Positions 36,369 to 47,935 of a stretch of DNA of 64,000 nucleotides are shown piece by piece (position 1 is the first letter of the stretch; each line of letters starts with the position of its first letter). The DNA is taken from contig NC_088931.1 of the NCBI RefSeq assembly GCF_038396675.1, forward strand, positions 21,715,001-21,779,000. The letters are read 5' to 3'. The translations under genes were made by a program, and so were the position numbers. Below the pieces are notes generated by a model that saw nothing but the letters and a program-made list of their open reading frames with translations, was not told where the DNA came from and did not search any database. The DNA is from Hydra vulgaris. Its lineage: Eukaryota > Cnidaria > Hydrozoa > Anthoathecata > Hydridae.

Positions 36369-36755
36369 ATACCCATAAAGTACGTGCACAGTAAATTACT
36401 AATTTATGACCCCTCCCCTACGTTGCAGTTTTCAACAATCTCTTCCTATCTGCATATGCAGGGCCGCCGAGAACTTTCATGACGTCCTGGGCATTGTAGC
36501 AATTAGGCGCCCCTATAAGCATGTTTTTTTTATTTATTAAAAACATCTACAGTTAACAACTGTGTTTTTATTTCCAATACTGTTAATTTACATCCATGTT
36601 TTTAAGAAAATCTAGATCTTATCTGGATTAAATAACACTATTGCAACACATTCACTATTTAGGATTAATTAAAAGATTCTTTAAAATTAATATTGAAAAC
36701 ACTCTTTTTTGATATAAAATGAAGATAAAAGTTAGATAAGTGTTTTCTACTAATT
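36369..36755. other. Non-coding stretch
   Basis: No gene or repeat recognised before the (TA)n run. Confidence 0.3.
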
Positions 36756-36756
36756 T

Positions 36757-36890
<134 letters not shown>

Positions 36891-36907
36891 CTTGACTGAC
36901 TGTATAT

Positions 36908-37472
36908 ATATGACTACCGATGACTTGCCTCTGCAACTTCCTCAGTTAGTAATAAATAACAATATAGTAAACAGAGTTTCATCACTTAAAATCTTAGGAA
37001 TAATATTTGATGAACATCTTAATTGAAAAAATCATATTACGCTAGTTGAAAACAAAATTTTTAAAACTATAGGCATTATGCATAAAACAAAACACCTACT
37101 AAGTAAAAAATGTTTAATACATTTATATTACTCTTTTATCCATAGCTACATAAGCTATTGAAATATTGCTTGGGCAAGTACATGCCCTTCAGCATTAAAA
37201 AAATATATATATTAAGCAAAAACAAGCCAGTAGAATTATATGTAACGTGCATAAATACGCCCACTCCAAGCCGTTACTCTGGGAAATTAAAGCTTTTAAT
37301 GATGAGAAATTTGTAAAAAATATTTTACACTTACTATAGGGGCTTAACTTCTGTCTTCTTCTTGCTCCTGTCGTTATTAATTTTTTATTTAAATCTTATT
37401 GATAAAAATTGTAAAACAAGAACGTTGTAAAATGTTTAATGGATGACGAATAAATGCTTCTAAAGTTCTAAA

Positions 37473-37475
<3 letters not shown>
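36908..37475 (+). pseudogene. LINE ORF2 3' fragment and 3' UTR, copy A8
   Basis: The plus strand reads [10 protein letters not shown] in one frame, NNNIVNRVSSLKILGIIFDE, ENKIFKTIGIMHKTKHLLSK and a stop-interrupted remainder. It is nearly identical to the C-terminal part of LINE A1 (7445-7650, inverted). An internal deletion near 37310 joins the C-terminal domain to the 3' UTR, which includes ACTATAGGGGCTTAACTTCT. The copy is useful for placing the 3' end of A1. Confidence 0.85.

Positions 37476-37477
<2 letters not shown>

Positions 37478-37541
<64 letters not shown>
37478..37541. repeat. (TA)n microsatellite
   Basis: About 64 bp of pure TA. It marks the 3' edge of the Penelope-like element, which runs in from the right on the minus strand. 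Confidence 0.95.
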
Positions 37542-37544
<3 letters not shown>

Positions 37545-37578
37545 CTGGATATTTAAATGTTTCTATTTTATTATAATT

Positions 37579-38534
37579 TTATTTAGAAAGGTTGATTCTT
37601 TTCTGAATATAGTTCTTAGCAGTTGTTTCAAGCTTTAATCTATCGTGTCCATTTTCTGCAAACATGTTCACTAAAAACTGTATTTCATTATTAAGATATT
37701 TTTTGGAACAAATTTTAACGGCACGAGATACAAAACCTTTAAAAACACCCATAACTATTTTTGGATTAACGTTTGATGTAGGTTTTATTTGTATATTAGT
37801 GATAGCCGATTTTCGATGGATTTTGAAGTTATAGTATGAGTTATTAGTATTTGTTACAGTTATATCCAAGAAGTTTAATTCTTTTTTATTGTTTTCTTTT
37901 TCCGAAGTATATTTTATTGCTGGATCTTGTTCATTTAACAACTTTAGAAACTTATCATGATTTTGTATTGAGTCGAATCTTGCATGACTGTCATCTACAT
38001 ACCTTCTGTAAGTCTTTTGCGAAAAATGACCAATCTCGGCAATAATAAGAGCTTTTGTTTCCAAATGCTGTAAAAACGCTTCTGCAACTACGACCATTAA
38101 GGACAGACCTATAGATCCCGAATTCGGTATAGATCTTATCTCATTTTTGTATAAAAAATAACATTGCTTAAGGCAGAGTTCAATCATTTCATGTATATCA
38201 CTAAGAGTTAGTTTGGTTCTTTTTTTAAGATTATCAATATCGTTGTTTAAAATATCGATAATCACAGGAATCGCTCTGTCAATTGGAATGGAGGGATATA
38301 ACGCCACCACATCAAAAGAGATTTGAATTTCACTAGGATCGATTAACCAAGATTTTGCTTCGTTGACAAACGAGGAGGAGTTTAATAATCTTGTTTTTGT
38401 TTAAGGTTGGTTGTATAATTTTTACAAGATGCTCTGATGATCCATATGGTGGGGTACCTATAGTAGAAACGACTGGCCGCATTGGATAGTTCTTTTCTGG
38501 CTTGTGAGCTTTTATGACTCCATATAAACGTGGA
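37579..38534 (-). pseudogene. Penelope-like RT, catalytic half
   Basis: Residue stretches in order: PPRLYGVIKAHKPEKNYPMR, PVVSTIGTPPYGSSEHL, a frameshift near 38390, then QISFDVVALYPSIPIDRAI (first catalytic aspartate), IPNSGSIGLSLMVVVAEAFL and the catalytic YVDD in YRRYVDDSHARF, KELNFLDITV and a lysine-rich end (QKRINLSK). These are the signature blocks of Penelope-like reverse transcriptases, which are related to telomerase. The core of 243 codons (38310-37579) is open. One frameshift and the LINE insertion inactivate the gene. Confidence 0.85.
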
Positions 38535-38535
38535 G

Positions 38536-38538
<3 letters not shown>

Positions 38539-38580
<42 letters not shown>
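38539..38580. repeat. (ATT)n tail of LINE A9
   Basis: About 14 ATT units on the plus strand (AAT on the LINE sense strand). It forms the 3' terminus of the inserted LINE, next to the resumed Penelope reading frame. Confidence 0.9.
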
Positions 38581-38581
<1 letters not shown>

Positions 38582-39151
38582 GTATTTCGCCGATAAGAAA
38601 AGTTTACAAGTTTATGCAATACAAATATATAAATACATGGCTGGGGCAAGAAGAAGACAAGTTCTGTCTTATCACCAAGCCCCTTTAAATAAAAATGTCA
38701 ATAATAAAAATACAAAACAAAGTAACTCGTTAAATAAACGTTAAACAAAACGTTGCGTTAAAATAAAATAACGATAAATAAAAACTAAAAAACATTTTAC
38801 GCTATATTACAGTGTAATATATCCAAAAGTATACGAAGATTTTTTAATTAATTATTTTAATTAAATTATTTTTTTCCTAACTGGTTTTAGATTTATAAAC
38901 CTTTTAAAATCATAAAATAACAGATAATTAAATCATAAAATAACAGATAATACACGAAAAACAAACAAACAAACAAAAAAAAACATTTTTAAAAACATTT
39001 TAGTATCTTAATGTGTCTTTTATATGTGTAAAGTTTATTATATCAGATAAAAAACAACGTCATAATGTACAAATTGAAATGTATATAGAATATATATTTA
39101 AACCATATTTATAAAGAAATAGACAAACGTGATTACTCCTAATCAAAGGTT

Positions 39152-40987
39152 TCAGAAAAATTTTAATTCGTTGTCATTTATTAAAAGCTTTTGCTTAAGT
39201 TTGTTTTTAAATTGTTTAATAGAAGAAATAGTTTTTAACTCATTATTTAATAGCGTGTTCCAAAGTTTAGGACCTCTGTTAGCAATTGAGAACTTAGTAA
39301 CAGAGTAATAGATTTTAGGTTGAACATAATTGTTATCTGAAAATCGTGTTTGGTATAGATGATATATTTTTTCCAAAAAAAAGTTAAATAAAATAGGTGC
39401 TATTTTTTTATTAACTTTGAACATAAAAATAAGAATTTGATAAAGATTTAGTTGAAATACATTGAGAATATTAAATTTAATGAATAGAGGTTTAGTGTGT
39501 GAGAAACGATCTACATTTCCAATAATTCTTAAAGCATGCTTTTGTTTAATTAATAGTTTATTTATTTTAGTTACGTTAGTGCTACACCAGGCAACGTTTG
39601 CATAACTTAGGTAGCTATGAATAAATGAAAAATAAATGTATTTTAAACAGGTTTGATTTAATAACTGCTTAGCTTTGTAAAGTAGACCAATATTTTTCGA
39701 AATTTTATTTAGAATTATATTTATGTGCTCCTTCCTACTCACATTTTCATCAATAACAACACCAAGAAATAACAATGAACGCTCTCTTATTATACAAGAG
39801 TTATTTACAACTAAAATTAGAAGATTTAATGGGATGAGTCTCTTTTCATGAAGACGATGGAAGAAAGTATATTTTGTTTTTTTTATGTTTATGGATAATT
39901 TATTTGCTATAAACCATTCACTTAGTTTTGCAAGCTCTTTGTTTACTGTTTCAAATAAAGAATTAATATCCTTATCAGAATAAAATAAGTTGGTGTCGTC
40001 TGCAAATAGGATTGAATTTAGGATACTTGAAAATTTATTTAAGTCATTTATATAAATGAGGAATAAAAGGGGCCCTAAAATTGATCCTTGTGGGACGCCG
40101 CAGGAAATTGTCGCTAAATCCGTTTTACTATCATTAAACGAGATGTACTGTTTCCTGTTTGCTAGATAACTTCTTAACCATGCTAAGTTATAACTTATGA
40201 TATCATAATTTTTAAGTTTGTGCAGGAGAATATTATGATCCACCGTATCAAAAGCCTTACTTAGATCAATAAAGACGCCTAAAGTAAATTTGTTTTCATC
40301 AAAAGCTTTAAATATTTCGTGTACTAGATGAATGATTGCACGATCGGTTGAATGGCCAGATTTAAACCCAAATTGTTTATCGTAAAGAATTTTATTATTA
40401 GTTAAAAAAGAAAACAGTCTGTTATACATAACACGTTCTAAAATCTTGGAAAAGCAGGTAAGAATTGAGATTGGTCTGTAGTTTGAGACATCAGAAGGAT
40501 CACCTGTCTTATAGATTGGTGTAACCTTTGCACATTTTAAGTTTTCAGGAAAAACTCCGTGTTTTAAAGATAAATTAAAAAGTGGTATTTTTATAAAACT
40601 TATTGGTTTAATAATGACAATACTACTGACATCATCAGCACCCGAACTTTTATTAGGTTTTAGTAAAGAAACTGAGTTTAATAATTCATCTTCTGTAAGT
40701 TCATGATTAGACATGACAGATTTATTTGGTGTTAGGTATGAACGAAAGATTGTCTGAGATGGTCCTATTTTAGAGGCTAAATTCGAACCTACATTAACAA
40801 AAAAGTTATTAAGTGTTTCTGCAACTAATGATTTATTTACAATTAAGTTATTATTAATTTTAAGATTAGTTGGAAGTGCATTTCGGTCCAGATTTTTCTT
40901 GCCAATTACCTCTTTAATAATGTTCCATGTTTTTTGTGTACTGTTGTTTTTCTTTAATTTTTCAGAATAATAGTTTTTTTTGAGCAT
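39152..40987 (-). CDS. LINE ORF2 reverse transcriptase, longest intact frame
   Basis: A 611-codon open frame. Landmarks: NFFVNVGSNLASKIGP (about 61-76), KVTPIYKTGDPSDVSNYRPI (154-173), KILERVMYNRL (181-191), QFGFKSGHST (205-214), [13 protein letters not shown] (239-251, first catalytic D), CGVPQGSILGPLLFLIYIND (296-315), LFADDTNLF (327-335, catalytic DD), FLGVVIDENVS and the C-terminal domain with NRGPKLWNTLLN. All RT catalytic positions are present. The protein lacks the endonuclease because the copy is 5'-truncated, and the linker upstream (41005-41075) is broken by a small tandem duplication around ACTTTTATAAACGTTTATAA. It could not move by itself. Confidence 0.9.
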   Translation of the reverse strand: MLKKNYYSEKLKKNNSTQKTWNIIKEVIGKKNLDRNALPTNLKINNNLIVNKSLVAETLNNFFVNVGSNLASKIGPSQTIFRSYLTPNKSVMSNHELTEDELLNSVSLLKPNKSSGADDVSSIVIIKPISFIKIPLFNLSLKHGVFPENLKCAKVTPIYKTGDPSDVSNYRPISILTCFSKILERVMYNRLFSFLTNNKILYDKQFGFKSGHSTDRAIIHLVHEIFKAFDENKFTLGVFIDLSKAFDTVDHNILLHKLKNYDIISYNLAWLRSYLANRKQYISFNDSKTDLATISCGVPQGSILGPLLFLIYINDLNKFSSILNSILFADDTNLFYSDKDINSLFETVNKELAKLSEWFIANKLSINIKKTKYTFFHRLHEKRLIPLNLLILVVNNSCIIRERSLLFLGVVIDENVSRKEHINIILNKISKNIGLLYKAKQLLNQTCLKYIYFSFIHSYLSYANVAWCSTNVTKINKLLIKQKHALRIIGNVDRFSHTKPLFIKFNILNVFQLNLYQILIFMFKVNKKIAPILFNFFLEKIYHLYQTRFSDNNYVQPKIYYSVTKFSIANRGPKLWNTLLNNELKTISSIKQFKNKLKQKLLINDNELKFF

Positions 40988-41225
40988 TTTAGAACAGATT
41001 CAAATAAACGTTTATAACTTTTATAAACGTTTATTTTATAACTTTTATAAACGTTTATAACTTTTATAAAGTAGTTTCATTTACCAAAGTTCTTTTTTTA
41101 AGAAACTTACAATATAATCGTTGTTTAATTTTGGAAGATTTAAGGATTCCCTTCGTTATCCATGGGTTTAAAAGCGTTTTCGATTTGACTAATTTAGTAA
41201 TTTTAGGGAATGCTTCATTATGGTA

Positions 41226-42105
41226 CGCAGTCAGAAGAGTATATTTGAAAATAAGTCTTGTTAGCTAACTTTTTTTGTTTTCGTAACCTGCATAATACTT
41301 TCTGGAATTTAGTCATATGGGTTTAAGTCGGGTCATAAGTGATAGTTACTGAGTGTTTAACTTCCTCTTCTAATTTATAAAAAGCGTCATCTTCGTTTAT
41401 AAGTACAAATCCTGTTCCTTTATCAAATGGATAAACTGCTAAACCATTCATTTTTTTCCTCAAATTATTTAAAGATAATCTTTGTTCTTTTGATAAATTA
41501 TCGGGTAATCTATGTTTTATATTTTTAATAAGAATTTTACTCAGTTTAGTCGAATCTTTTCTGCATCAGATTTTTTACTATTTTTTTCTAAATGTAAAGC
41601 AAAAGATTCGATCGGTGTTAAAATTTCTATACAAGGCAACTTTTTAAACGACGGTGCAAAATTTGGTCCAAGATTCAGGAGATTTATTGTGGAGATGTCT
41701 AACTGAGTTTGCGATAAATTTAAGATTCCAGATTTAACTATATTTTTATTCAATCCGTTTGATAGTTTTTGTTTAATGTAAGTCATTTTATAAAGATTTT
41801 TAAATTTTTCTAAATTATAACAAATATTTTTTATAACATTCTTACTTGTAAAAAATCTATATTTTGCTTCGTTTCAAGCGTGTATCAATAATTTTGTTTG
41901 ATATTGTTTAGTAATATTTTCTGCTTTTTTCGATTTAATTGGTGATCTTACTTTTAACGATGGTGGAATTATATGATTGGAAACGCACCTTTGAAGAAAG
42001 ATTAATTGGTTTTTCGATATTGCATTTCTAATTTTTTGTTCTGAAGTTTTACTGTAGAATTAAATATCTCCTTGCTGTAGGAATTAGTAATAAAATATTT
42101 CAATG
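41226..42105 (-). pseudogene. Penelope-like element, N-terminal half
   Basis: Minus-strand frames give LIFLQRCVSNHIIPPSLKVR, a stop near 41880, KKLSNGLNKNIVKSG-like text, LLNLGPNFAPSFKKLPCIEI, LTPIESFALHLEKNSKKSD (41786-41541) and then LAVYPFDKGTGFVLINEDDA. It ends KKLANKTYFQIYSSDCV at the LINE junction. These are conserved N-terminal blocks of Penelope-like RTs. There are stops and frame changes in this half. Confidence 0.8.
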
Positions 42106-42120
42106 TCATATCTTGTTGTA

Positions 42121-42122
<2 letters not shown>

Positions 42123-42172
<50 letters not shown>

Positions 42173-42266
42173 TGGTCAAATCCGAAAACTCTAGCAATAA
42201 AATTAGAGTACGATGAACGTAAAGTTAGAGAATCACTTGAAATTAATTACGCCTCAACATATCAAG

Positions 42267-42342
<76 letters not shown>

Positions 42343-42385
42343 CTTATATATTTCTTTATATATTTATATATATATATATACAACA
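42123..42385. repeat. Compound (TA)n region
   Basis: Two pure TA runs (42123-42170 and 42270-42340) and shorter TA-rich tracts flank a short unique stretch (42171-42268). Open frames of alternating I and Y here are artefacts of the repeat. Confidence 0.95.
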
Positions 42386-42499
42386 ACGTGAAGGATTTTT
42401 TTGATGTTTCACACATTGTGAAACAACCCCCTTACTTTTGTAATTTATAATATTTTTCTACAAAATTTAAAATCTGTTGATAAATTTAAATTTAGATTA

Positions 42500-44110
42500 A
42501 GATAGTAAAGATGTTAAAACAAATAAAAAAAGAAGAAAAAAATTCAAAAATCTGAAAACAAATACTGGAAACTATAATATATATGTCAGGAATTAATAAG
42601 ATGTACTTTAGTTTACTGTTTAAACGATGAAATCCTTTTAAGGTCTTTAATTTATTTTTTGGAAATGATTCCATGTTGATGGACCATGGTTTGTAATTAG
42701 AAAACTTGACTGCTGTGATTTAATTCTCCTTAGGTGATAGCTGTACCATTTGAACGCAGATTATATTTTTCAGAAAATGATATCAAGGAAATATCTAAAA
42801 AAAATATTTGGTAGTAGATACTTTACAGATTACAGATATTAATTTTCATGTATAAGTATTTGGTACTTATACATGAAAATTAATATCTGTAATGTGTTTA
42901 GCTTCTCAATATCTTGAACCACCATGCTTTTCATCACTGGGGCCGAGTTTACTAACCTATTCAAATAATTAATTGCTTTGCAAGCATGGTTTTGCAGACT
43001 TTGCAATTTTAGCAATTTGGTTTTATGGGTTTTGGCCCATACAATATTTGCGTACAAAAGCTGACTATGTACAAGACTAAAGTAAAGCATATTACGTGAT
43101 TTACTATCGAGAAAAGGTCTTGACTTATACAAAACACCTATTACAGAGGACACATTTGTTTCAAGAAAAAAAGTACTCCCAAGTAGTACTTCATCAAAAA
43201 GTACTCCCAAAAATTTTGTGTATTTTTCACGTTTAATTTGATTTTTATTAATAAACAGTTTAGGCAGCTTTAACGGAAGATTAATTGATTTTTTTTTATG
43301 AAATAGAGTAAAGCTAGTTTTCTTACAATTTAGGGATAATTTGTTTGCTATAAACCAGAGGTTGAAATTTTTGAGTTCAATATTCATAGTTTCAAACAAA
43401 GTCTTTGCATCAGGATGATTAAAAAATAAATTTGTATCGTCAGCATACATAATTGTAGATATTTTTGGGGAAGCTTTATGCCTATCGTTAATATATATTT
43501 AAAACAATAATGGACCTAGGATTGAACCTTGAGGAACTCCACACATGATATCAAGGGCTCTTGACTTTTCTAGTAGTACAAATTGCTTTCTGTTAGACAA
43601 TTAGCTTTGAATCCACTTAAATGTTGAGTCTATTATACCGAAATATTTTTGCTTGGAAAGTAAAATACTGTGATCAACTGTATCAAAGGCCTTGAAAAGA
43701 TCAATAAAAACTCCTAATACCAGTTCATCACTATCAAATGACTTACATATTTTGTCAGCAAGTTTAATAACAGCATGTTCGGTAGAGCAATTGCTTTGAA
43801 ATTCAAACTGATTTTCGTATAATAAATTGTTAAATGTAAAGTAATTATTGACTCTATTTTAAACTACTCTCTCAAATACTTTTGAAAATACTGGAAGTAG
43901 AGAAATAGGTCGATAGTTAGAAACGTTATTGCAAGCACCTTTTTTGAGAGTCGGATTAATTTTGACTAAAAGCGCTGTTAAAGAACTTAAACTTTGATGA
44001 GAAAGCGTAACGGTACCAACGTTTTTTAACTTGGTTTTAAACATCTTTTTAAGTTCTTTAACAGCGTTTTTCTTTATGTTCGGGGAACTCATGGAAAAAA
44101 CTGCATACCC
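42500..44110 (-). pseudogene. LINE ORF2 RT fragment, copy A10
   Basis: Minus strand. A 77-codon start (44092-43859) includes NPTLKKGACNNVSNYRPISL and LPVFSKVFERVV. Then come stop-broken RT blocks, with the catalytic YADD in MYADDTNLFFNHP (43450-42839 frame). Nearly word-for-word the same as copy A3 at 18400-19720, including shared unusual stops, so the two come from one recent source. A 30-bp inverted repeat at 42829-42893 interrupts the C-terminal domain and is absent from A3. The 3' UTR extends to about 42500. Confidence 0.85.
42829..42893. repeat. Perfect 30-bp inverted repeat in LINE A10
   Basis: ATTACAGATATTAATTTTCA and the following 10 bases (42829-42858) are repeated exactly in inverse at 42864-42893 around a 5-base loop. 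In sister copy A3 (about 19440-19470) only one arm exists, so the second arm is a local inverted duplication. Confidence 0.95.
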
Positions 44111-45300
44111 AGGTTGATTGGGATTTTTCTACCATCATTCGAATCATCTGCACATCATAAATTGATATTTGGTTGAAGCTAAAGCAACAGCTTTAGAGCA
44201 GCAGTAATTTTCTGTAGTCATTTTGCAATTAGTTTTATAGCGGCAATCTGAGCTGAACTTCTTATGCCCGAAAGCTAATAAAGCATGATCTTCTATCTGG
44301 CTGGACTGCAGCTAAAACAAAAAGGTCTTAGATTTTTATTTATTAAAATAATTAATGAAACTTATATGTAAAAAGTTTAGTATAGATGAAGGAAATCAAG
44401 GTGTTCATATGCTGACGATTGATGTTGTTGCAGCCGAACAAGCATCATAAAAACTTACTGTTTAAATTCCTTTTACTGTTAACTTTTAACTGTTTTTAAA
44501 CTTTTACTGTTTAAGTTTCTTTTAAGTTCTTTAACAGCGCTTTTCTGTGACAAGACCTGATGGTTATTTTAAAATAATTTCTTTCTTTGACAATTTATTA
44601 AAGAATTAAACTATTTAAAACTATAACTCTTTGGTAAACAAAGCAAGTTAATTGCTATTCACATCACCAAGTAAATTTATTTTTTACCTCATCAATAAAA
44701 ACAATTTTTTAACTTTTTGGTAATTAAAATCTCATTATAATTGTTTTTTGTCTGTCTTTCGTCTGCTGGCGCCCCTAATCTTGTTGCAAGGAGCATGTGT
44801 GCTCCCTCTCGGCGGCCATGTGCGTGCGTACGCATTATTTATTACAAAACCAACCTCCTCCCCAACAGAATTTAAAAAACGAAAAAAACTTTCAGTTAAT
44901 TCGAAATTTCTCTGTTACATAACATGTTCATTTTTTAAGCTTGTGAAATTGAACCTGTCACTTCGAAAAGGACACAAGTCCAAAACTTTTACCAGTTAGT
45001 TTATAAATTTAAATTAAAAATTCCTGTATGATTCAAGTTTTTTTTTATAAAAGATAAAACGTAAGTTATATACGTTCTTTATTTATTTACTCCTATGTTT
45101 AGTTTCTTTATCAGCGTAGACATTATTTTAATAAAAATCATGTTTTTGTTGATCTTGAAAAATTTTAATAAATGGACTTGTGTCCTTTTTGAAATGACAA
45201 GTTCAATTCAATGCTTTTGTAAAAAAAAAATTAAAAAATCAAGTGTTAAGAGAGATAGAGATCAAGAGACGCCAAACCGCGTACGTACTCGCTGTCTTTA
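44111..45300. repeat. Non-coding stretch with a foldback structure
   Basis: GAACCTGTCACTTCGAAAAG followed by GACACAAGTCCA (44951-44982) returns inverted, with about four mismatches, at about 45173-45205. A second, weaker pair near 44810-44835 and 45270-45290 shares CGTACGC/GCGTACG words. This could be a decayed foldback element of about 500 bp. A copy of TTTTAAGTTCTTTAACAGCG (44518) also occurs in LINE A10. No gene recognised. Confidence 0.4.
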
Positions 45301-47822
45301 AACACCGCCTCATCCCTCTCCCCTTTATTTTTACATTCGTAAGTTTTTAAGCAACTCTTCCTCCCCCCTTATCAGTGTATGTACTTTATGGAAGACTTCA
45401 AATGTAATACTTTGTTACAAATGTAATTACTTGTTTGATGAAATAAACTTTAAATTGATTTATTCAGCATTATTACACTTAAATTCTTTGATGATTTCAA
45501 TTGTTAGACGCAAATATTACTTATCAACGATATTTAGTCGATTATAACGATTATAGGTCATGCCGACTTGCTTGATTTTGAATAATCGCTTTGAAACGTT
45601 TTTTCATAATTAACTTTTATTTAAAACCCGTTTAATACATGTTTGTTTTTTTTAAATATTTTCTTGACTTTTATTAGCGTCCAACATTATTATAGTTTTT
45701 ATATAAAAAATCATAATACTTGACTTACATTAACAGTTTATCGCGAAATAAAGTTTAACTAGCGCATTTTAATAAAGTAATTCAAAAATCAAAAGGTATC
45801 GACAACAACCCTAACATTAAAAAAAAAACTAAAAAAGATATCAACATTTGGTAAATTTGTCAAACAGAACTGTTAAATCTATTTTTTTGATCAAGTATTT
45901 ATATTTTTACCTTGTAAACAGGTGAGTAATAACAATAACAAATAAGCTCAGACATGACAGACAATTAATATTTTATTATGAAATGAATATAACTAAAGCA
46001 CTTAAAGAATTTGTAATAATTTTAATTCTCAGTGAAATAGTCTTTTACTTTCAATGGTTTTAAATCGCTCTCCATCTGTAAGATAGAAATAAAATACACT
46101 CACATATATTTTTTTAATCAACTCTGAGTTCAACTCAAGTTTTAAAAGAGTAGATCAAGTGTTATAACAACATTCTAAAAAGTTTCCGGTAATGAATTGT
46201 TTCCGTTGAAACAAAACTGCAATTGATTTTGATATTGCAATTGCAATTGATAACGCTTTGAAACAAAAACTCAAATGCTTTTTTATAATTATCAATCAGT
46301 TAGAATTCTTCCATTAACGCACCATTAAATTTATATGAGATCATTTGCTCTTTCGCGCGGCGATTTTATTGTTAAAGAGCTATTTTACTCAGCGAAGAAA
46401 AATAGTGATTTCTGTATAGCTAATAAATTAAATTTAGTGATGCGCAATTTATGGACGATTTTGGTAATTATTATGAATTCGTCTAGATACAAAGTCAAAA
46501 TAATTATTTGTTATAACGACTCTAAAAACGTTTTTAGCCGTTTCGTTTCCTTAGACTTTCTGGAATGTTCTAGCGAGTGTTCAAATGACGCATCACTGCT
46601 AATTGGACTCATCTAACTTTACTAAGAATCGTGTACTTACCTAATAACCATGACAAAAAAGAGCCAATGTATATTTTTAAGGATAGATTTAACATGAAAA
46701 CGAAAAGTATATACTAATCATGTATTTAATAATCGATATCAAGTATATATTTAAATTTTTTTATAATGAATTTTTAAAAGAAAAAAGTTTTAGTATTTCG
46801 TCTGAAAAGTGCATGTTAGCAATATGAAAATATCAATTCTAACTTGAAAAGATTTAATACAACTTTATATTCATAAATTCCTTAGTTAGCTACTTTGAAG
46901 CAAACGATTTAGTAGTTGTAGTTGCTAAGACCAAATATCTTTTCAAGTCGATTATTTTCATTTTTTTATAATTTGAATTTTTACAAAATAGATTTTCTAA
47001 TTCTTTGCTTCGACCTCTACCAAAAAAATAGTTTTCCTAACTTTCTAGAACTGTAAATGTCTTTTTGAAAAAAAAAAAAAAAAATCACTTTACTATATTC
47101 TTATAAAGTATTTTTGTTATGATGTGTGTTGAGAGATTTTTATAAGAATATCATTTAAAATAAAAATGCACAGACTAAAAGACATTCTTTCCAATAATAA
47201 ATTTTTCAGAACTTCGTTAATATCAAATGCTTAGAAAATATCACATCTATTTATCTAACGACTGCTTTATTGATTCTCCAACAAAATGCTTTAAAATGCA
47301 TTTATATAACAACTAAGGACTATGAAAAATTTAAAAAATCAACATATTGTATTTGTACTGAAAAATGCTGCAGATTAGAACCTAGTCCGCTACTTCATCT
47401 ATTCAATATCTTCAACGATACTTTGTTACAAGTTTCTGGAAGAAAAAAAACAGCATTATTTTAATCTGGGATATGTTTAAATATATCCCAGAACAAAATA
47501 TATAAAAATTTTAAAATATACTCATATTTAAAGAGAAAGAAATGTGATATATACATACATACATATCAGCGATGGATCCAAAAAATTATTATAATTATTT
47601 TTTGATTTTTTGGGGGAAGGGGGGGGGGGGGTTGTTGATACCAAAGCTTGAATAAAAAAAGCTCATTAAATTGACAAAAGGGTCAATAAAATAAAAAAAG
47701 GGTTTTTTTTAATTTTGGTGTGTGGGTATGAAGTGTGGGTGGTTACTGATACATATACATACGTATATAGAAAATCTCAACTTGTTTCTCCATCAGTAGA
47801 TTCATCATATCGTCATATATAC

Positions 47823-47833
<11 letters not shown>
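45301..47833. other. AT-rich non-coding stretch
   Basis: No convincing gene, TIR or long tandem repeat. The open stretch at 46335-46616 (93 codons, MRSFALSRGDFIVKEL) has no recognisable domain and no supporting signals. A G run lies at about 47620-47631. Confidence 0.35.
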
Positions 47834-47888
<55 letters not shown>

Positions 47889-47935
47889 CCATTTTTCCCT
47901 ATCATCAAAAAAATTGATGATAGGGAAAAATGGCC
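47834..47935. repeat. (GT)n microsatellite abutting a perfect 22-bp hairpin
   Basis: A (GT)n run spans about 47834-47886. It is followed immediately by GGCCATTTTTCCCTATCATC plus AA (47887-47908), a 5-A loop, and the exact inverse (47914-47935). Confidence 0.95.

Larger units (their letters stand above)
38539..41221 (-). mobile_element. 5'-truncated LINE (A9) inserted in the Penelope-like element
   Basis: Minus strand. It starts inside the ORF2 linker (YHNEAFPKITKLVKSKTLLN), runs through a long intact RT frame (40987-39152) and a 3' UTR containing GGGGCTTGGTGATAAGAC, and ends in an ATA/TAA microsatellite tail (38539-38580). GGTA is found on both sides (38535-38538 and 41222-41225), a possible 4-bp target duplication. 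The microsatellite tail is what CR1/L2-type elements typically leave. Confidence 0.9.
37545..42110 (-). mobile_element. Penelope-like element, split by a LINE
   Basis: Minus strand: N-terminal region (42105-41226), an inserted LINE (38539-41221), then the RT (38538-37579). It is bounded by (TA)n runs on both sides (42123-42170 and 37478-37541). The reading at the LINE junction goes from IYSSDCV straight to PPRLYG, so the two halves belong to one gene. The element stops after the RT. No GIY-YIG endonuclease motif was found, so it is 3'-truncated or belongs to an endonuclease-lacking form. Confidence 0.85.

Noticed and set aside
38514-38744. Open frame with an I run (GIIIIIII)
   Set aside because: It translates the (ATT)n tail of the inserted LINE.
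37545-42110. Hammerhead ribozyme cores, which accompany some Penelope-like elements
   Set aside because: I looked for a CTGATGA box paired with a nearby CGAAA box around the element and found none. A covariance search would be decisive.
46335-46616. 93-codon open frame as a host gene
   Set aside because: No recognised domain, no splice or promoter support, and length is expected by chance in this much sequence.
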